Source: Chloroflexota bacterium | GTDB taxonomy: Bacteria; Chloroflexota; Anaerolineae; Anaerolineales; Anaerolineaceae | Assembly (NCBI GenBank): GCA_016838895.1 | Contig: JAEKNU010000009.1 | Span: 1-64,000, forward strand | DNA length: 64,000 nucleotides | Reading direction: 5' to 3' | Shown: piece after piece, positions 26,018-35,113 of the stretch | Position numbering within the stretch: position 1 is the first letter of the stretch | How the letters are laid out: every line of letters begins with the position of its first letter | Program-made: the position numbers and the translations under genes | Notes under the pieces: generated by a model | What the model was told of the DNA's origin: nothing | The model's database searches: none | The model's input: only the letters and a program-made list of their open reading frames with translations

Positions 26018-27091
26018 ATGAAAATCCGCAATTTCCTAAAGTATTACCCAAAACTCGGCCTTGCTTTTTTGGCTTATACAAAAACCCAAATCATTGGCAA
26101 CAGGAGCAAAGACATGGAAAGCAAAACAAAGAACAGAAAATCGCGTGATCAAATTGCACAAATGGTAGAAAAAGCGTTTGGCAAACCGATACTTGCTGCG
26201 GGCGATGATGCGATAAGTGAGTTAAAAGAGGGTTGGTTTAATGCTGCATATATCCTTCGACTAACTGATGGGAGAGAAGTTGTTCTCAAAATTGCTCCCC
26301 CAAAAGACGCTGAAGTGATGACCTATGAGAAGAACATTATGATTACAGAAGTGGAATCCATGCAACTGGTTTCTGAAAATCCATCAATTCCTGTACCGCA
26401 GATTTACTTTTTTGATACAGATAGAGATATATGTGATTCATATTATTTCTTTATGGAAAAGCTTGTCGGGGAAAATTATGATCATGTGAAAAAATCCTTG
26501 GATAAAAACATTCGAGTGCAGATTGATCAGGAAATTGGTGGAATTATCCAGGAGATAAATAATTATACCGGCACTTATTTTGGATATGATGGAAACAGCC
26601 AATTACGTGCTGAAACGTGGAAAGAAGCTTTTATAAAGATTTGTGATTCAGTATTGAATGACGCGCAAAGGAAAAATGCAGATTTGTTTTTCCCGATTGA
26701 AGAAATCAGAAATGTAATACACAAACATGCTCCCGCTCTTGATGCAGTAACCATCCCGAAACTAGTTCATTGGGATGCCTGGGATCTCAATTTCTTTACA
26801 AAAGATGGCAAGGTTAGTGGGATCCTTGATTTTGAGCGAGCTCTTTGGGCTGATCCGTTGATGGAAGCGCAATTTCGATATTTGGATTTTGAAGGTGTAA
26901 CCGACTGCATGCGTGGTTATGGGAAGACCACCTTCACCTTTGAAGAAGAGCAAAGAAATCACCTGTATACTCTGCATCTTGCCTTGATAATGAAAACAGA
27001 ATGTTATTATCGCAATTATGGAACGGATGAGGTTAGTAATTTGTCTAAAATGCTGATGATACCAGCCATGGTTTGGTTAATGGAGAACTAA
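26018..27091 (+). CDS. Phosphotransferase of the aminoglycoside phosphotransferase (APH) family
   Basis: A 357-residue kinase-like protein of the APH/choline kinase superfamily. The N-terminal lobe has the ATP lysine in VVLKIAPP and the C-terminal lobe the catalytic loop HWDAWDLNFF (near 250) and metal-binding GILDFERALWADP. Such enzymes phosphorylate hydroxyls on antibiotics, sugars or other small molecules. Two starts are possible: ATG 26018 (AGGAG at 26005-26009) and ATG 26114 (AGGAG at 26102-26106). The second gives 325 residues and a more usual N-terminus; the first adds 32 residues with a hydrophobic patch. Together with the MATE pump and TetR it looks like a detoxification module. The substrate is unknown. 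Confidence 0.82.
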   Translation: MKIRNFLKYYPKLGLAFLAYTKTQIIGNRSKDMESKTKNRKSRDQIAQMVEKAFGKPILAAGDDAISELKEGWFNAAYILRLTDGREVVLKIAPPKDAEVMTYEKNIMITEVESMQLVSENPSIPVPQIYFFDTDRDICDSYYFFMEKLVGENYDHVKKSLDKNIRVQIDQEIGGIIQEINNYTGTYFGYDGNSQLRAETWKEAFIKICDSVLNDAQRKNADLFFPIEEIRNVIHKHAPALDAVTIPKLVHWDAWDLNFFTKDGKVSGILDFERALWADPLMEAQFRYLDFEGVTDCMRGYGKTTFTFEEEQRNHLYTLHLALIMKTECYYRNYGTDEVSNLSKMLMIPAMVWLMEN

Positions 27092-27097
27092 TCTCGG

Positions 27098-28438
27098 ATG
27101 AGTAATCCATCCAAAGTTGAACGTCTTGGTACAGAGAAGGTTGGAAAACTTCTCTGGGAAATGTCCTCTCAGACCACATTTGCTTTGCTCGTGTATGCAA
27201 TTTACAGCATCACAGATACTTATTTTCTTTCGGTGGGCATTAATTCCCTGGCAGCTGCAGGGGCATCTATTATTTCACCAGTTTTGATTGCATTAGGCGG
27301 GGTTGCCACTACGGTAGGTGCAGGTGGTGCTTCCATCGTGTCCAGAGCGCTTGGCGAAAAGAATTCTGAAAAAGCTTCCAGGACAATTGCCAATACTTTT
27401 CTGATATTCTGGATCACGGCAATTTTAATTTCTATATTGGGAACGCTATTTATCAAACCGATCGTCTACTTACTTGGGGCAACGGACAGTATTGCGCCAT
27501 ATGCTATTACATATGGCAGAATCATATTTCTTGGTGCGATCAGCAGTACTGGATACTCGACGATTGTCAGAGCAGATGGCAATGTTCGTTACTCAACCAT
27601 TATGTGGATCGTTCCAGTAACGACGAATATTTTCCTAAGCTGGTTGTTTATTATGGTGTTGCAAATGGGCGTATCCGGAGCTGCATTGGCAACAGTTACA
27701 GGGCAGATGGTCTCCGCAAGTATGAGCGTTTATTTCTTTTTTTTCAAGAAAAATAGATCATACAATATCAAAGCATTATATTTCAGACCAAACTTTAAAA
27801 TCATAAGCGAAGTTATACTGATCGGCTTTCCTTCATTAATCAAAAGTATCAGCACAAGTCTCTTTGTAATTATTACCAACAATTTATTAAGGGTAATCGG
27901 TGGTGATACTGCACTGGGCGTGTTTGCAATCGTCAGCCGACTTTATTGGGGATTGAATACACCGCAAACTGGCATGGTGCAGGGTATGCAACCGATCGTG
28001 GGATATAACTACGGTCAACAGAAATATGAGCGTGTTCGTAAGACCATAAACTCCTCTATGAAGTTCTCTATTATATATGGGTTATTAATCTGCGTTATTT
28101 GTCTTCTGATTCCAGAAACTTTGATTAGTTTGCTTTCAAAAGAATTGATGATTATTGCAGAAGGAAAAACCGCCTTGAGGTTGTTCTCCCTTGCCTGTCC
28201 ACTGGTAGGGGGGGCAGTGATGGTTGCTGCGTATTTTCAGTCAGTTGGCAGAGCGAAAGAAGCCATGATGATCACCTTGGGTGGGATATTCCTTATCAAA
28301 TTACCTGTTTTATTCTTTGCTTCCAGGTTCTTTTCATTAATGGGCATCTGGTCTGCTGAGGCAGTATCGGAACTCTTTCTCTTTATTATTTCCCTGCTGA
28401 TGTTGAGACATGATCATAGAAAATTTTCCAGGTTGTAG
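27098..28438 (+). CDS. MATE-family efflux transporter
   Basis: A 446-residue membrane protein with about twelve segments in two MatE halves. Typical family sequence is GKLLWEMSSQTTFALLVYAIYSITDTYFLS at the start, and GMVQGMQPIVGYNYGQQKYERVRK in the second half. MATE proteins export cationic drugs or other organic solutes in exchange for Na+ or H+. It follows the phosphotransferase gene after 6 bases, so the two are probably cotranscribed under TetR control. Confidence 0.92.
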   Translation: MSNPSKVERLGTEKVGKLLWEMSSQTTFALLVYAIYSITDTYFLSVGINSLAAAGASIISPVLIALGGVATTVGAGGASIVSRALGEKNSEKASRTIANTFLIFWITAILISILGTLFIKPIVYLLGATDSIAPYAITYGRIIFLGAISSTGYSTIVRADGNVRYSTIMWIVPVTTNIFLSWLFIMVLQMGVSGAALATVTGQMVSASMSVYFFFFKKNRSYNIKALYFRPNFKIISEVILIGFPSLIKSISTSLFVIITNNLLRVIGGDTALGVFAIVSRLYWGLNTPQTGMVQGMQPIVGYNYGQQKYERVRKTINSSMKFSIIYGLLICVICLLIPETLISLLSKELMIIAEGKTALRLFSLACPLVGGAVMVAAYFQSVGRAKEAMMITLGGIFLIKLPVLFFASRFFSLMGIWSAEAVSELFLFIISLLMLRHDHRKFSRL

Positions 28439-28767
28439 TAGCGGATGTTTAGCCAGAATTCATGTATTAGGAAACATTGCATTGTTGTAGCGGGGAGCGG
28501 ACGTGTACGTTTACGGGAATGAGATCAGAACCTTGATTGATATTTTGTATACTCCAATTGCATCTAAAAACAACTTCAGGAGTAAAAATGGTTGCTTCTT
28601 TTTCTTAGACGAAACCGAGCAAGTTTTTTAGCCAATTTCTTTATACGCCAAATATCTAAAAAAAAGCACAAATACGGCTTTTTTTGGCCATACTTGCACT
28701 TTTTATATTGATTCTGAGTCACCAGCGAAGAAAATTCAGTTTTGCTGATCTTCCGTGTAAATGTTTT
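28439..28767. other. Convergent intergenic region
   Basis: A 329-base gap between converging genes. Apart from the A/T-stem hairpin at 28659-28685 I see no open reading frame, promoter or RNA that I can support. AT-rich tracts are frequent. Confidence 0.5.
28659..28685. terminator. Bidirectional terminator between MATE and AroE-like genes
   Basis: AAAAAAAGC (28659-28667) and GCTTTTTTT (28677-28685) pair in a 9-bp stem with a nine-base loop. Its A run and T run lie on either side, so it can end transcripts from both converging genes. Confidence 0.55.
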
Positions 28768-29727
28768 TTATTTTCCTCGCACAGTGGATGCTGCTTGATT
28801 TAATCGGTCAAATAATTCCGAGGTGAGATCAAAGTGCAATACCTGGGAAACAACTTGCGTCCATCCATGCACAAAATATATCCAACCGTCTTCCGCGATT
28901 ACGTTGTTGCTTTCCTTCTGTGCTTGCGCCTGATGTAGAAAATCTAATTCTCCACGATAGTTGAATTCCCAGGCTACACTATTAAGGGGGAATTTCCCCT
29001 CCCAGGTGATTGGTGAACCAGGCGTATCTTTACCCATGCCGGTAGCATTGATGATGATACTATATGGCGGGAATTGTTCCATAATCTTATCATTGCGAAG
29101 CGGGTCGGCGTTACAAATGTATTCTATGCCAATATCTGTTTCCAATCCGCTTACCATTTCACGAGCATGATCCAATCTGCCCTGAGAACGATTGACGAAA
29201 GTAAATTTATCTGGACGATCACCATACGCTTTTTTGTTAATCAGGTGTAAAAGAGTAGCGATAGCGGAGCCACCTGCGCCGAAGCAGAGCACATGACCGC
29301 CAGTTTTAGCAAAATAATCTTTTTCGATAATTGCATCCAGACTGGCACCTGAAGTAAGCGGATCTTTGGCATGACCTTCAAGACGACCGTCCAGTTTGGA
29401 GATACTGGATATCTCATCTGTAATCTTAGCGTATGGGTCAAGGTAGTCAAACATATCATGGGCAGCAGTTAATAAATCGATTTTGTGAGTGGTAACCAAC
29501 GCACCAACGGACAAAGGATCATGTTTGATTTGGGCCACTGCTTCTCGGTAAACTTCGGGAGCATCGTGAATTTTGCAATCTATGCCTTCCAGAACAACCT
29601 CTTCCCTTCCCAAAGCTTTCATCCATAATGGAAATACTTTCATGATGGATGATTTAGTGGTCGTGACACCGATAAAGTAAAAAGTCGGCACGATTTTTGT
29701 TACATGTGAATCTTGTTCAATATTCAT
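28768..29727 (-). CDS. Shikimate/quinate dehydrogenase-like enzyme
   Basis: A 319-residue AroE-family protein. The N-terminal substrate domain has FYFIGVTTTKSS and a VGALVTTHKIDLL motif (shikimate dehydrogenases have VT-P-K here), and the NAD(P) domain has VLCFGAGGSAIATLLHL, followed by NATGMGKD. ATG at 29727 is chosen because AGGATT precedes it; a longer start would overlap the aldolase gene by over 100 bases. It is the last gene of the nine-gene carbohydrate operon and no other aromatic-amino-acid gene is near. An altered role in oxidising a sugar-acid or cyclitol-like substrate is therefore more likely than the main shikimate pathway, though that is inference. Confidence 0.78.
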   Translation of the reverse strand: MNIEQDSHVTKIVPTFYFIGVTTTKSSIMKVFPLWMKALGREEVVLEGIDCKIHDAPEVYREAVAQIKHDPLSVGALVTTHKIDLLTAAHDMFDYLDPYAKITDEISSISKLDGRLEGHAKDPLTSGASLDAIIEKDYFAKTGGHVLCFGAGGSAIATLLHLINKKAYGDRPDKFTFVNRSQGRLDHAREMVSGLETDIGIEYICNADPLRNDKIMEQFPPYSIIINATGMGKDTPGSPITWEGKFPLNSVAWEFNYRGELDFLHQAQAQKESNNVIAEDGWIYFVHGWTQVVSQVLHFDLTSELFDRLNQAASTVRGK

Positions 29728-29752
29728 AATGATAAATCCTAATCCCCTTTGT

Positions 29753-30397
29753 TCAATTCCTGGCAGACTTGACAATTTCCACAAATTTTGCAGCTCGTTT
29801 AGAAATTTCTTCGAATTCGCCATTTTTTGCCAATTGCGGCGGGCAAAGTTCGCTACCGGCGCCAACAGCTACAACACCGGTTGAAAACCAGTCAGCGACA
29901 TTTCCGGCACTCACACCGCCTGTCGGCATCATTGGAATATATGGAAAGGGACCCTTTAACGATTTGATATAGGCAGGGCCGCCCAGTGAACCAGGGAAAA
30001 TTTTGACGACATCAACACCTAAGGTGTAGGCTTGGAATACTTCGGTAGGGGTAAGTGCACCAGCCATGGTTACCAAACCGCTAGCTACCATATTTTTAAC
30101 CAGATTAGCTTCACATATGGGACTGACGAGGAAATTTGCGCCTGCGTTTTTGGCTGAGATGGTTTGCTCGGGTTTGGTTAAGGTACCCATGCCCAGGACA
30201 ATGCTGCTACCAAATTTTTTAGAAAGGGTATGTACGACATTTTCAGCATCAGGGGTTGTATAGGTAATCTCGATTCCCAAGACACCACCAGCAACAAGTG
30301 CTTCAACCATTTTGACTGTTAAATCCGGGGATGGACCTCGAATGACAGCCAACAAACCCAGTTCATTAATCTTTTCAAATACTTCAGCTTTGTTCAT
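29753..30397 (-). CDS. KDPG/KHG-type aldolase
   Basis: A 214-residue TIM-barrel class I aldolase of the Eda family, which cleaves 2-keto-3-deoxy sugar acids (or their phosphates) to pyruvate and an aldehyde. The family features are LLAVIRGPSPDL at the start, GIEITYTTPDAENVV (Glu of the active site), GMGTLTKPEQ, ANFLVSPICEANLV, and the Schiff-base lysine in VVKIFPGSLGGPAYIKSLKGPFP, followed by MPTGGVSAGN. GGAG precedes the ATG. In this operon it probably performs the final cleavage of a 2-keto-3-deoxy intermediate; DgoA-like galactonate aldolase is a close alternative. Confidence 0.88.
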   Translation of the reverse strand: MNKAEVFEKINELGLLAVIRGPSPDLTVKMVEALVAGGVLGIEITYTTPDAENVVHTLSKKFGSSIVLGMGTLTKPEQTISAKNAGANFLVSPICEANLVKNMVASGLVTMAGALTPTEVFQAYTLGVDVVKIFPGSLGGPAYIKSLKGPFPYIPMMPTGGVSAGNVADWFSTGVVAVGAGSELCPPQLAKNGEFEEISKRAAKFVEIVKSARN

Positions 30398-30426
30398 GAA
30401 ATCTCCATTAAATTGTTTTATTATCC

Positions 30427-31392
30427 CTATGCAACCCGATAAGTGGATGCTTCATTATTTAATACAGCCAAACAGTCTTTCATGGCCAGCCAACCCATTG
30501 TGCTGGTGGCTCCATCCGTTTGGGCACCCAGATGTGGTGTGGTGATGACTTGCGACAGAGCCAGAAGTGGGTTTAATGGATCGGGCGGCTCAATTTGAAA
30601 GGCGTCCAGCCCCGCGCCTTTAATCTGCCCACTTTGTAGAGCAGTCAGTAAGGCATCTTCATTAATCATTTCTCCACGGGAAGTGTTTATCAGGTAAGAT
30701 CCTTTTTTCATTTGGTTTAGAAAAGTTGTGTTTACAATCTCCCGCGTATCTGGCAACAATGGTATGTGCAAACTGACAAAATCAGAAGTTGCAAGCAAAT
30801 GTTCCTGACTGGTGAGTTCAATCTGATGCTCTTTGGCAAAGTCAGCTGATCCATAGGGATCATAGGCCAGAATTTTACAATCAAATCCTGCCAGACGGCG
30901 GGCAAGCTGTTTGCCAATAGCGCCCAACCCCATGATACCTACGGTTTTCCATTCCAAACTGATTCCTGAGTAGCGCGGCCATTGGCCCTGATGTACTGCT
31001 TCAACGGCTTCAGGAATCTGGCGAGCCAACGTTAGCATAAGTGCCAGCGCCAGTTCTGCAACAGAAACAGAATTTGCGCCGGGAGTGTTAGTAACGATAA
31101 TGCCTTTTTCTTTGGCAGCGTTTAAATCTACTTTGTCAATACCAACACCGTAGCGAGCGATCACTTTAAGTTTGTCTGCGGATTTCAGCGCATTGGCGTC
31201 AATTGTATCCAGGCCTGCGATATAACCATCAATATTTGGAAGCAGAGCTGCCACTTCAGACGAACTAAGCGGTTTGCCGGTGGGATTATAAATAACTTCT
31301 CCAACCTGGGCTTCTAAAACCGTTTTTAAGCGGGAATCATTTCTACCATAGGAGGTAGGCGTAACTAATATTCGGCATTCTTTCATGTTCAT
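30427..31392 (-). CDS. D-isomer 2-hydroxyacid dehydrogenase (phosphoglycerate dehydrogenase-like)
   Basis: A 321-residue NAD-dependent dehydrogenase. The nucleotide-binding motif is VGIMGLGAIGKQLARRL; the catalytic Arg is in INTSRGEMINE, the Glu in AFQIEPPD and the His in TTPHLGAQT. The length matches SerA-type catalytic cores without the regulatory ACT domain. GGAGGAACC directly before the ATG is a strong ribosome site. In this operon it is more likely to oxidise or reduce a sugar-derived hydroxy acid than to make serine. Substrate unresolved. Confidence 0.85.
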   Translation of the reverse strand: MNMKECRILVTPTSYGRNDSRLKTVLEAQVGEVIYNPTGKPLSSSEVAALLPNIDGYIAGLDTIDANALKSADKLKVIARYGVGIDKVDLNAAKEKGIIVTNTPGANSVSVAELALALMLTLARQIPEAVEAVHQGQWPRYSGISLEWKTVGIMGLGAIGKQLARRLAGFDCKILAYDPYGSADFAKEHQIELTSQEHLLATSDFVSLHIPLLPDTREIVNTTFLNQMKKGSYLINTSRGEMINEDALLTALQSGQIKGAGLDAFQIEPPDPLNPLLALSQVITTPHLGAQTDGATSTMGWLAMKDCLAVLNNEASTYRVA

Positions 31393-31403
31393 GGTTCCTC
31401 CCG

Positions 31404-31976
31404 CTATTTGTAACGTGGATTATCTATAATTTCTGGTCCATTTACACCATCGACAACCAACTTGCGGAATCCAATCTGCTCTATGGTGCCGTAATCATGA
31501 CCAGCATTTGCAGGATAAATGAAAAAGGTGACTAGGTCTTCCAGGCGAGAGGTGCAAACCGAGCGATGTGCCCAACGTGGCGGTACATATAATATTTTCC
31601 CAGGGGTAAGCAGCGCAACAGAAGTTTCACCTTCAGGTGTTTCCATAACCATATAACCTTCACCACGGATGCAGTAATAAATTTCTGATGTTTCGAGGAC
31701 AGAATGAAAATGTCCTTTCGTCATGAAGAATTCATTGCCAACTTTTCCGGGATGCACGATAGAAACGCCCAATAACATTTCCCCTTCTATTTCGGGACGT
31801 TTTACCTCGTATACCTCATAAAGCAATTGATCTTCAGTGGAAAGCATTTTGTCGAAAGCTGCCTGATCATTGAACTGCCCTTGCAGATCTGACAATCTTC
31901 TTTCGATGTGGTTATCCACGCGGGAAGGTATGATCTCGGACATCGAGAGGGTGAATGTAAAAGGTGAATCGACCAT
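31404..31976 (-). CDS. Cupin-type glucose-6-phosphate isomerase family protein
   Basis: A 190-residue cupin of the archaeal-type glucose-6-phosphate isomerase family. The metal-binding motif is TKGHFHSVLETSEIYYCIRG (two His and Glu) with a later histidine in VPPRWAHRSV; the end TFFIYPANAGHDYGTIE is family typical. The enzyme interconverts aldose and ketose phosphates such as glucose and fructose 6-phosphate. Placed within an operon of kinase, dehydrogenases and lactonase, it probably isomerises a sugar phosphate of that pathway. Strong GGAG upstream of the ATG; 12-base gap to the next gene. Confidence 0.85.
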   Translation of the reverse strand: MVDSPFTFTLSMSEIIPSRVDNHIERRLSDLQGQFNDQAAFDKMLSTEDQLLYEVYEVKRPEIEGEMLLGVSIVHPGKVGNEFFMTKGHFHSVLETSEIYYCIRGEGYMVMETPEGETSVALLTPGKILYVPPRWAHRSVCTSRLEDLVTFFIYPANAGHDYGTIEQIGFRKLVVDGVNGPEIIDNPRYK

Positions 31977-31996
31977 TTTATTTCTCCAATGTATTA

Positions 31997-32959
31997 TTAA
32001 TGTATTCCAACGAGTCTTCGAGCAATATTGCCCCCCAGCATCTGTGCCTGGACAGCTTGCGGGAATCCTTTTTCCTGTAATTGTTTGTGTATCTCACCAG
32101 GCAAACTTGCCAGGCCGGCGCCATTCCCCAAAGAATGATACAGATTAGCTTCTGCCATATCCGTTGCCAGGGCAACGCTTTTTGACAAGTTTGCCTGTGC
32201 CATTTGTTCAATCAACGGCCACAGATTTGTTTGCGGGTTATATTTTGGCCGGTAAAATGTGTCATATTCCAGCAATACACCTGATCGGGCCAGCTCTTTA
32301 TGTAGCACCAGATCAGGGCGTTTATCCATATGACAAAGGACCAACTGCGTTGGGAAAAGCCCCATATCCATAAAATAAAGACATATTTTTTCTGCCAGTG
32401 CGCCTTTTTCTGTATGAATCTCCAATAATGTTTCGGTTTTATAGGCTGCGGCTGCAGCACCTTCAAGCGCGGCATGTGGACAATCCGGCCAGGTGGATTC
32501 AATCGCTATTTTGATGAAGCCTGCATTAACTGGTACTGCTGTGTCCAAGGTTTCGAAAAGTCCTTTTGTGATTTCATTTGTGATGAAATCACAAACCTTT
32601 TCAGCAGAGGAATTCCATAACCAATGATCTCTTGGATAATATTTTTTTCGATGAAAACCACTACAGGCAATGATGTTGACATCCGCTGCTTTTGAGAGCG
32701 CTAATAACTTATTGCCATTGCGGCCGCATCCATTGGGCTGACAATCCAACAGAGTATGACCACCTTCTGTGCGGTATTCAATCAATTCATTTACGATGGA
32801 ATCAAATTGATTGAGAACGGGGCTGGCAAGGTCTGCACCTGGAACGGGGTCTATCCATACATGATTGTGGGCGTCGGTAATACCAATATTTTTGTATGGA
32901 ATAGGACCCCGAACAGTCATCACCAGGCGTGAGCCGATAAGAGAAGAGAATGATGCCAT
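31997..32959 (-). CDS. Phosphotriesterase-like amidohydrolase (predicted lactonase)
   Basis: A 320-residue protein of the phosphotriesterase family, PF02126-like. The binuclear metal site is indicated by HNHV in ITDAHNHVWID near residue 32, a bridging carboxylate, histidines in ETLLEIHTEKG and LVLCHMDKR, and the aspartate in LATDMAE. Members of this family that sit beside sugar kinases act on phosphorylated sugar lactones, while others are acyl-homoserine lactonases or organophosphate hydrolases. Its operon position between a Zn-ADH and a sugar-phosphate isomerase supports a sugar-lactonase role. Ribosome site is weak. Confidence 0.8.
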   Translation of the reverse strand: MASFSSLIGSRLVMTVRGPIPYKNIGITDAHNHVWIDPVPGADLASPVLNQFDSIVNELIEYRTEGGHTLLDCQPNGCGRNGNKLLALSKAADVNIIACSGFHRKKYYPRDHWLWNSSAEKVCDFITNEITKGLFETLDTAVPVNAGFIKIAIESTWPDCPHAALEGAAAAAYKTETLLEIHTEKGALAEKICLYFMDMGLFPTQLVLCHMDKRPDLVLHKELARSGVLLEYDTFYRPKYNPQTNLWPLIEQMAQANLSKSVALATDMAEANLYHSLGNGAGLASLPGEIHKQLQEKGFPQAVQAQMLGGNIARRLVGIH

Positions 32960-32965
32960 GAAGTT

Positions 32966-34009
32966 TTAAGGTTCCAGGACTATTTTTAATGATTTACGGT
33001 CTTCTGCGGCTGCAAAAGCCTGTACTGCTTCTTGTAAGGGGAAGCGTTGACTGACGATATCCGAGAGATCAACCAGTCCGGCAGTGATAATTTCTGCTGC
33101 CTGCCAACAATCGGCGGTGCTGCATGCAGTGGTAGCTGTGACAAGCAGTTCTTTATAGTGAACCAGATTAGAATCAAAATTAATGGTTGGGCGATCCTTG
33201 GGAAGCCCGCCAAAAAAGTTGATTCGTCCACCGATAGCTGCGAGTTTGAGTGCACTCTCCTGTGCAAGATGAACGGGAGCCGCCACAATAATCACATCGG
33301 CACCTCGTCCTTGGCTTTCTTCACCCAACACCGAACCAAGATCTTCAGAAGTAGGGTCAACGACGCGATCAGCGCCCATCTTTTTGGCTTGAGCGGCACG
33401 CTCTTGCGCAGGTTCACTGACAATAACCCGGCCAGCACCACGTGCTTTGACCAGTTTCATGTGCATAATACCGATGGGACCGGCACCAATGATGAGTACT
33501 ACTTCTCCGGGTTTGATATGTAATGGATTTTGTCCGCGTAACACACAGGCAAACGGCTCAATTAAAGTGGAGACAGCCGGATCAATTGCTTCACTAACCG
33601 AAATTAAATTTCCTTGTTGAACAGATTTGGCAGAAATACGTACATATTCTGCAAAACCACCATCAGATGTGACGCCAATCGCGCTTAAGTTAGCACAAAG
33701 GTTGTTGTTGCCATTGATGCATTGCAGACAGTGTCCGCAGCCTGTGTTTGGGGCGCAAAAAACCAATTGCCCAACGGAATACGCGCTGATATCTGCGCCG
33801 ACTTCTGCAATGGTTCCTACAACTTCATGTCCCGGAATGCGGATGGTTCCGGGGGCGTACATACGGTGATTACCGTGGAAAATACGTAAATCCGTTCCAC
33901 AGATACATGCACTGACAACTTTAACCAGTATTTCATCTTTATCAATTTTTGGTATTGCAACGGTTTCCACTCGTAAATCGTTTGGACCGTGATAGACAGC
34001 AGCTAACAT
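32966..34009 (-). CDS. Zinc-dependent alcohol dehydrogenase (sorbitol/threonine dehydrogenase-like)
   Basis: A 347-residue medium-chain dehydrogenase. The catalytic zinc site is CICGTDLRIFHG with GHEVVG, and the structural zinc loop has cysteines in GCGHCLQCINGNNNLC. The cofactor motif is VVLIIGAGPIGIMHMKL, then VIVSEPAQERAAQA, suggesting NAD(H). ATG at 34009 has GGAGAA upstream; longer starts overlap the next gene. Sequence is closest in style to sorbitol, galactitol-1-phosphate and L-threonine dehydrogenases. It most likely oxidises a polyol or sugar hydroxyl in the pathway encoded by this operon. Confidence 0.88.
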   Translation of the reverse strand: MLAAVYHGPNDLRVETVAIPKIDKDEILVKVVSACICGTDLRIFHGNHRMYAPGTIRIPGHEVVGTIAEVGADISAYSVGQLVFCAPNTGCGHCLQCINGNNNLCANLSAIGVTSDGGFAEYVRISAKSVQQGNLISVSEAIDPAVSTLIEPFACVLRGQNPLHIKPGEVVLIIGAGPIGIMHMKLVKARGAGRVIVSEPAQERAAQAKKMGADRVVDPTSEDLGSVLGEESQGRGADVIIVAAPVHLAQESALKLAAIGGRINFFGGLPKDRPTINFDSNLVHYKELLVTATTACSTADCWQAAEIITAGLVDLSDIVSQRFPLQEAVQAFAAAEDRKSLKIVLEP

Positions 34010-34034
34010 AATTTCTCCAGGTTCCGGGTACTGA

Positions 34035-35069
34035 TTACCCCATAATTTCTTTGAGATAGATCGGGCGTTCTTCAAGGAATGATTTTGTACCAGCTAGCAC
34101 ACCGGCAACTGCCCAGCGTCCGTCTAAACCTCCAGCCTTAGGAGCGGTTTCGGTTTGTACACAGGTAGCAAAGTGTTCCAGTTCATTAATATATGCCCAG
34201 GCAAAGCGTTCCGGCCAGGTGCGTACAATGGGTGTGATTAATCCCTGGTCCCGATTGGTACAAACCATAATGGATTGACCCTTTAGCTCGCCAATTTGCA
34301 TAATCCCTTTTTCGCCCACGATTTCTATGCGAGCATCGTAGCCATAACCGCAGGGGCAAACACCAGAGATCATACCCAGTCCGCCACTTTCAAATTTGAT
34401 ATTGACTAATACATTGTCATAAAAGTTGGGTGTGGTAACTTGTTTGGCTTCACCTTTAAAGTTAGCCACCTCAGTATAGACACGTTCGTAATTGGAACCC
34501 ATAAACCAGCGTGTAGCATCCCAATCATGGCTGTTGACTTCCGCCAACATGCCGTTTGAAGTGCGCAAGTCACAAGCCCAGGCCGGTGGTAATCCGGGGC
34601 CGTGTGTATTTGATTTAATCATCATCGGCTGGCCGATTTCTCCACCTTCAATGCGTTGTGCCGCGGCGACGAATTCAGGATCGAAGCGGCGCATGAATCC
34701 CAGTTGTAAAATGACGGCATTTTTATTGACCACATCCATAATGGCGTCACATTCTTCCAGATTCAGTGCCATTGGTTTTTCAAGGAAAATATGTTTTTTG
34801 TTTTCAGCTGCCAATACCGTCAGCGCTAAATGGGTGGGCGTGGGGGTGGTGATCACCACAGCCTCAAAATCCACTTTCTCAATGGCATCTTCAAGAGTGT
34901 CAAATTGTTGATCGATACCAAATTCAAGCGCGGTACTTTGCCGTACTTCTACCATTGGATCAACCAGGGCAACAATTTTTGCGCCTGGAACATGCCGGGT
35001 AATTGCGCGTGAGTGGTTTTTGCCCACCCTGCCAGCGCCTATCATGCAAATTCGAATTGGTTTTTTCAT
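34035..35069 (-). CDS. Gfo/Idh/MocA-family oxidoreductase
   Basis: A 344-residue NAD(P)-dependent sugar or inositol dehydrogenase. The Rossmann motif CMIGAGRVGKNHSRAI is at residues 7-23, and the catalytic lysine is in HIFLEKPMALNLEE. The C-terminal half has the usual beta-sheet substrate domain. ATG at 35069 with GAGG upstream is chosen over the longer form. It lies between kinase and Zn-ADH genes. Typical substrates are myo-inositol, glucose or sugar phosphates; oxidation to a lactone or keto-sugar would fit the downstream lactonase. Confidence 0.88.
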   Translation of the reverse strand: MKKPIRICMIGAGRVGKNHSRAITRHVPGAKIVALVDPMVEVRQSTALEFGIDQQFDTLEDAIEKVDFEAVVITTPTPTHLALTVLAAENKKHIFLEKPMALNLEECDAIMDVVNKNAVILQLGFMRRFDPEFVAAAQRIEGGEIGQPMMIKSNTHGPGLPPAWACDLRTSNGMLAEVNSHDWDATRWFMGSNYERVYTEVANFKGEAKQVTTPNFYDNVLVNIKFESGGLGMISGVCPCGYGYDARIEIVGEKGIMQIGELKGQSIMVCTNRDQGLITPIVRTWPERFAWAYINELEHFATCVQTETAPKAGGLDGRWAVAGVLAGTKSFLEERPIYLKEIMG

Positions 35070-35113
35070 ATGTATCCTCAATAAACGGAAAAAGATTTTT
35101 GGAAATGCAATGA

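Noticed and set aside
28768-29727. Ordinary aroE of the shikimate pathway
   Set aside because: It is the last gene of a sugar operon, the VTxPxK motif is changed to VTTHK, and no aromatic pathway gene is nearby. Not excluded, only less likely.
33047-33523. Plus-strand frame of 158 codons
   Set aside because: It is antisense to the Zn-ADH gene, whose zinc and NAD motifs are intact; the antisense product is cysteine-rich by chance.
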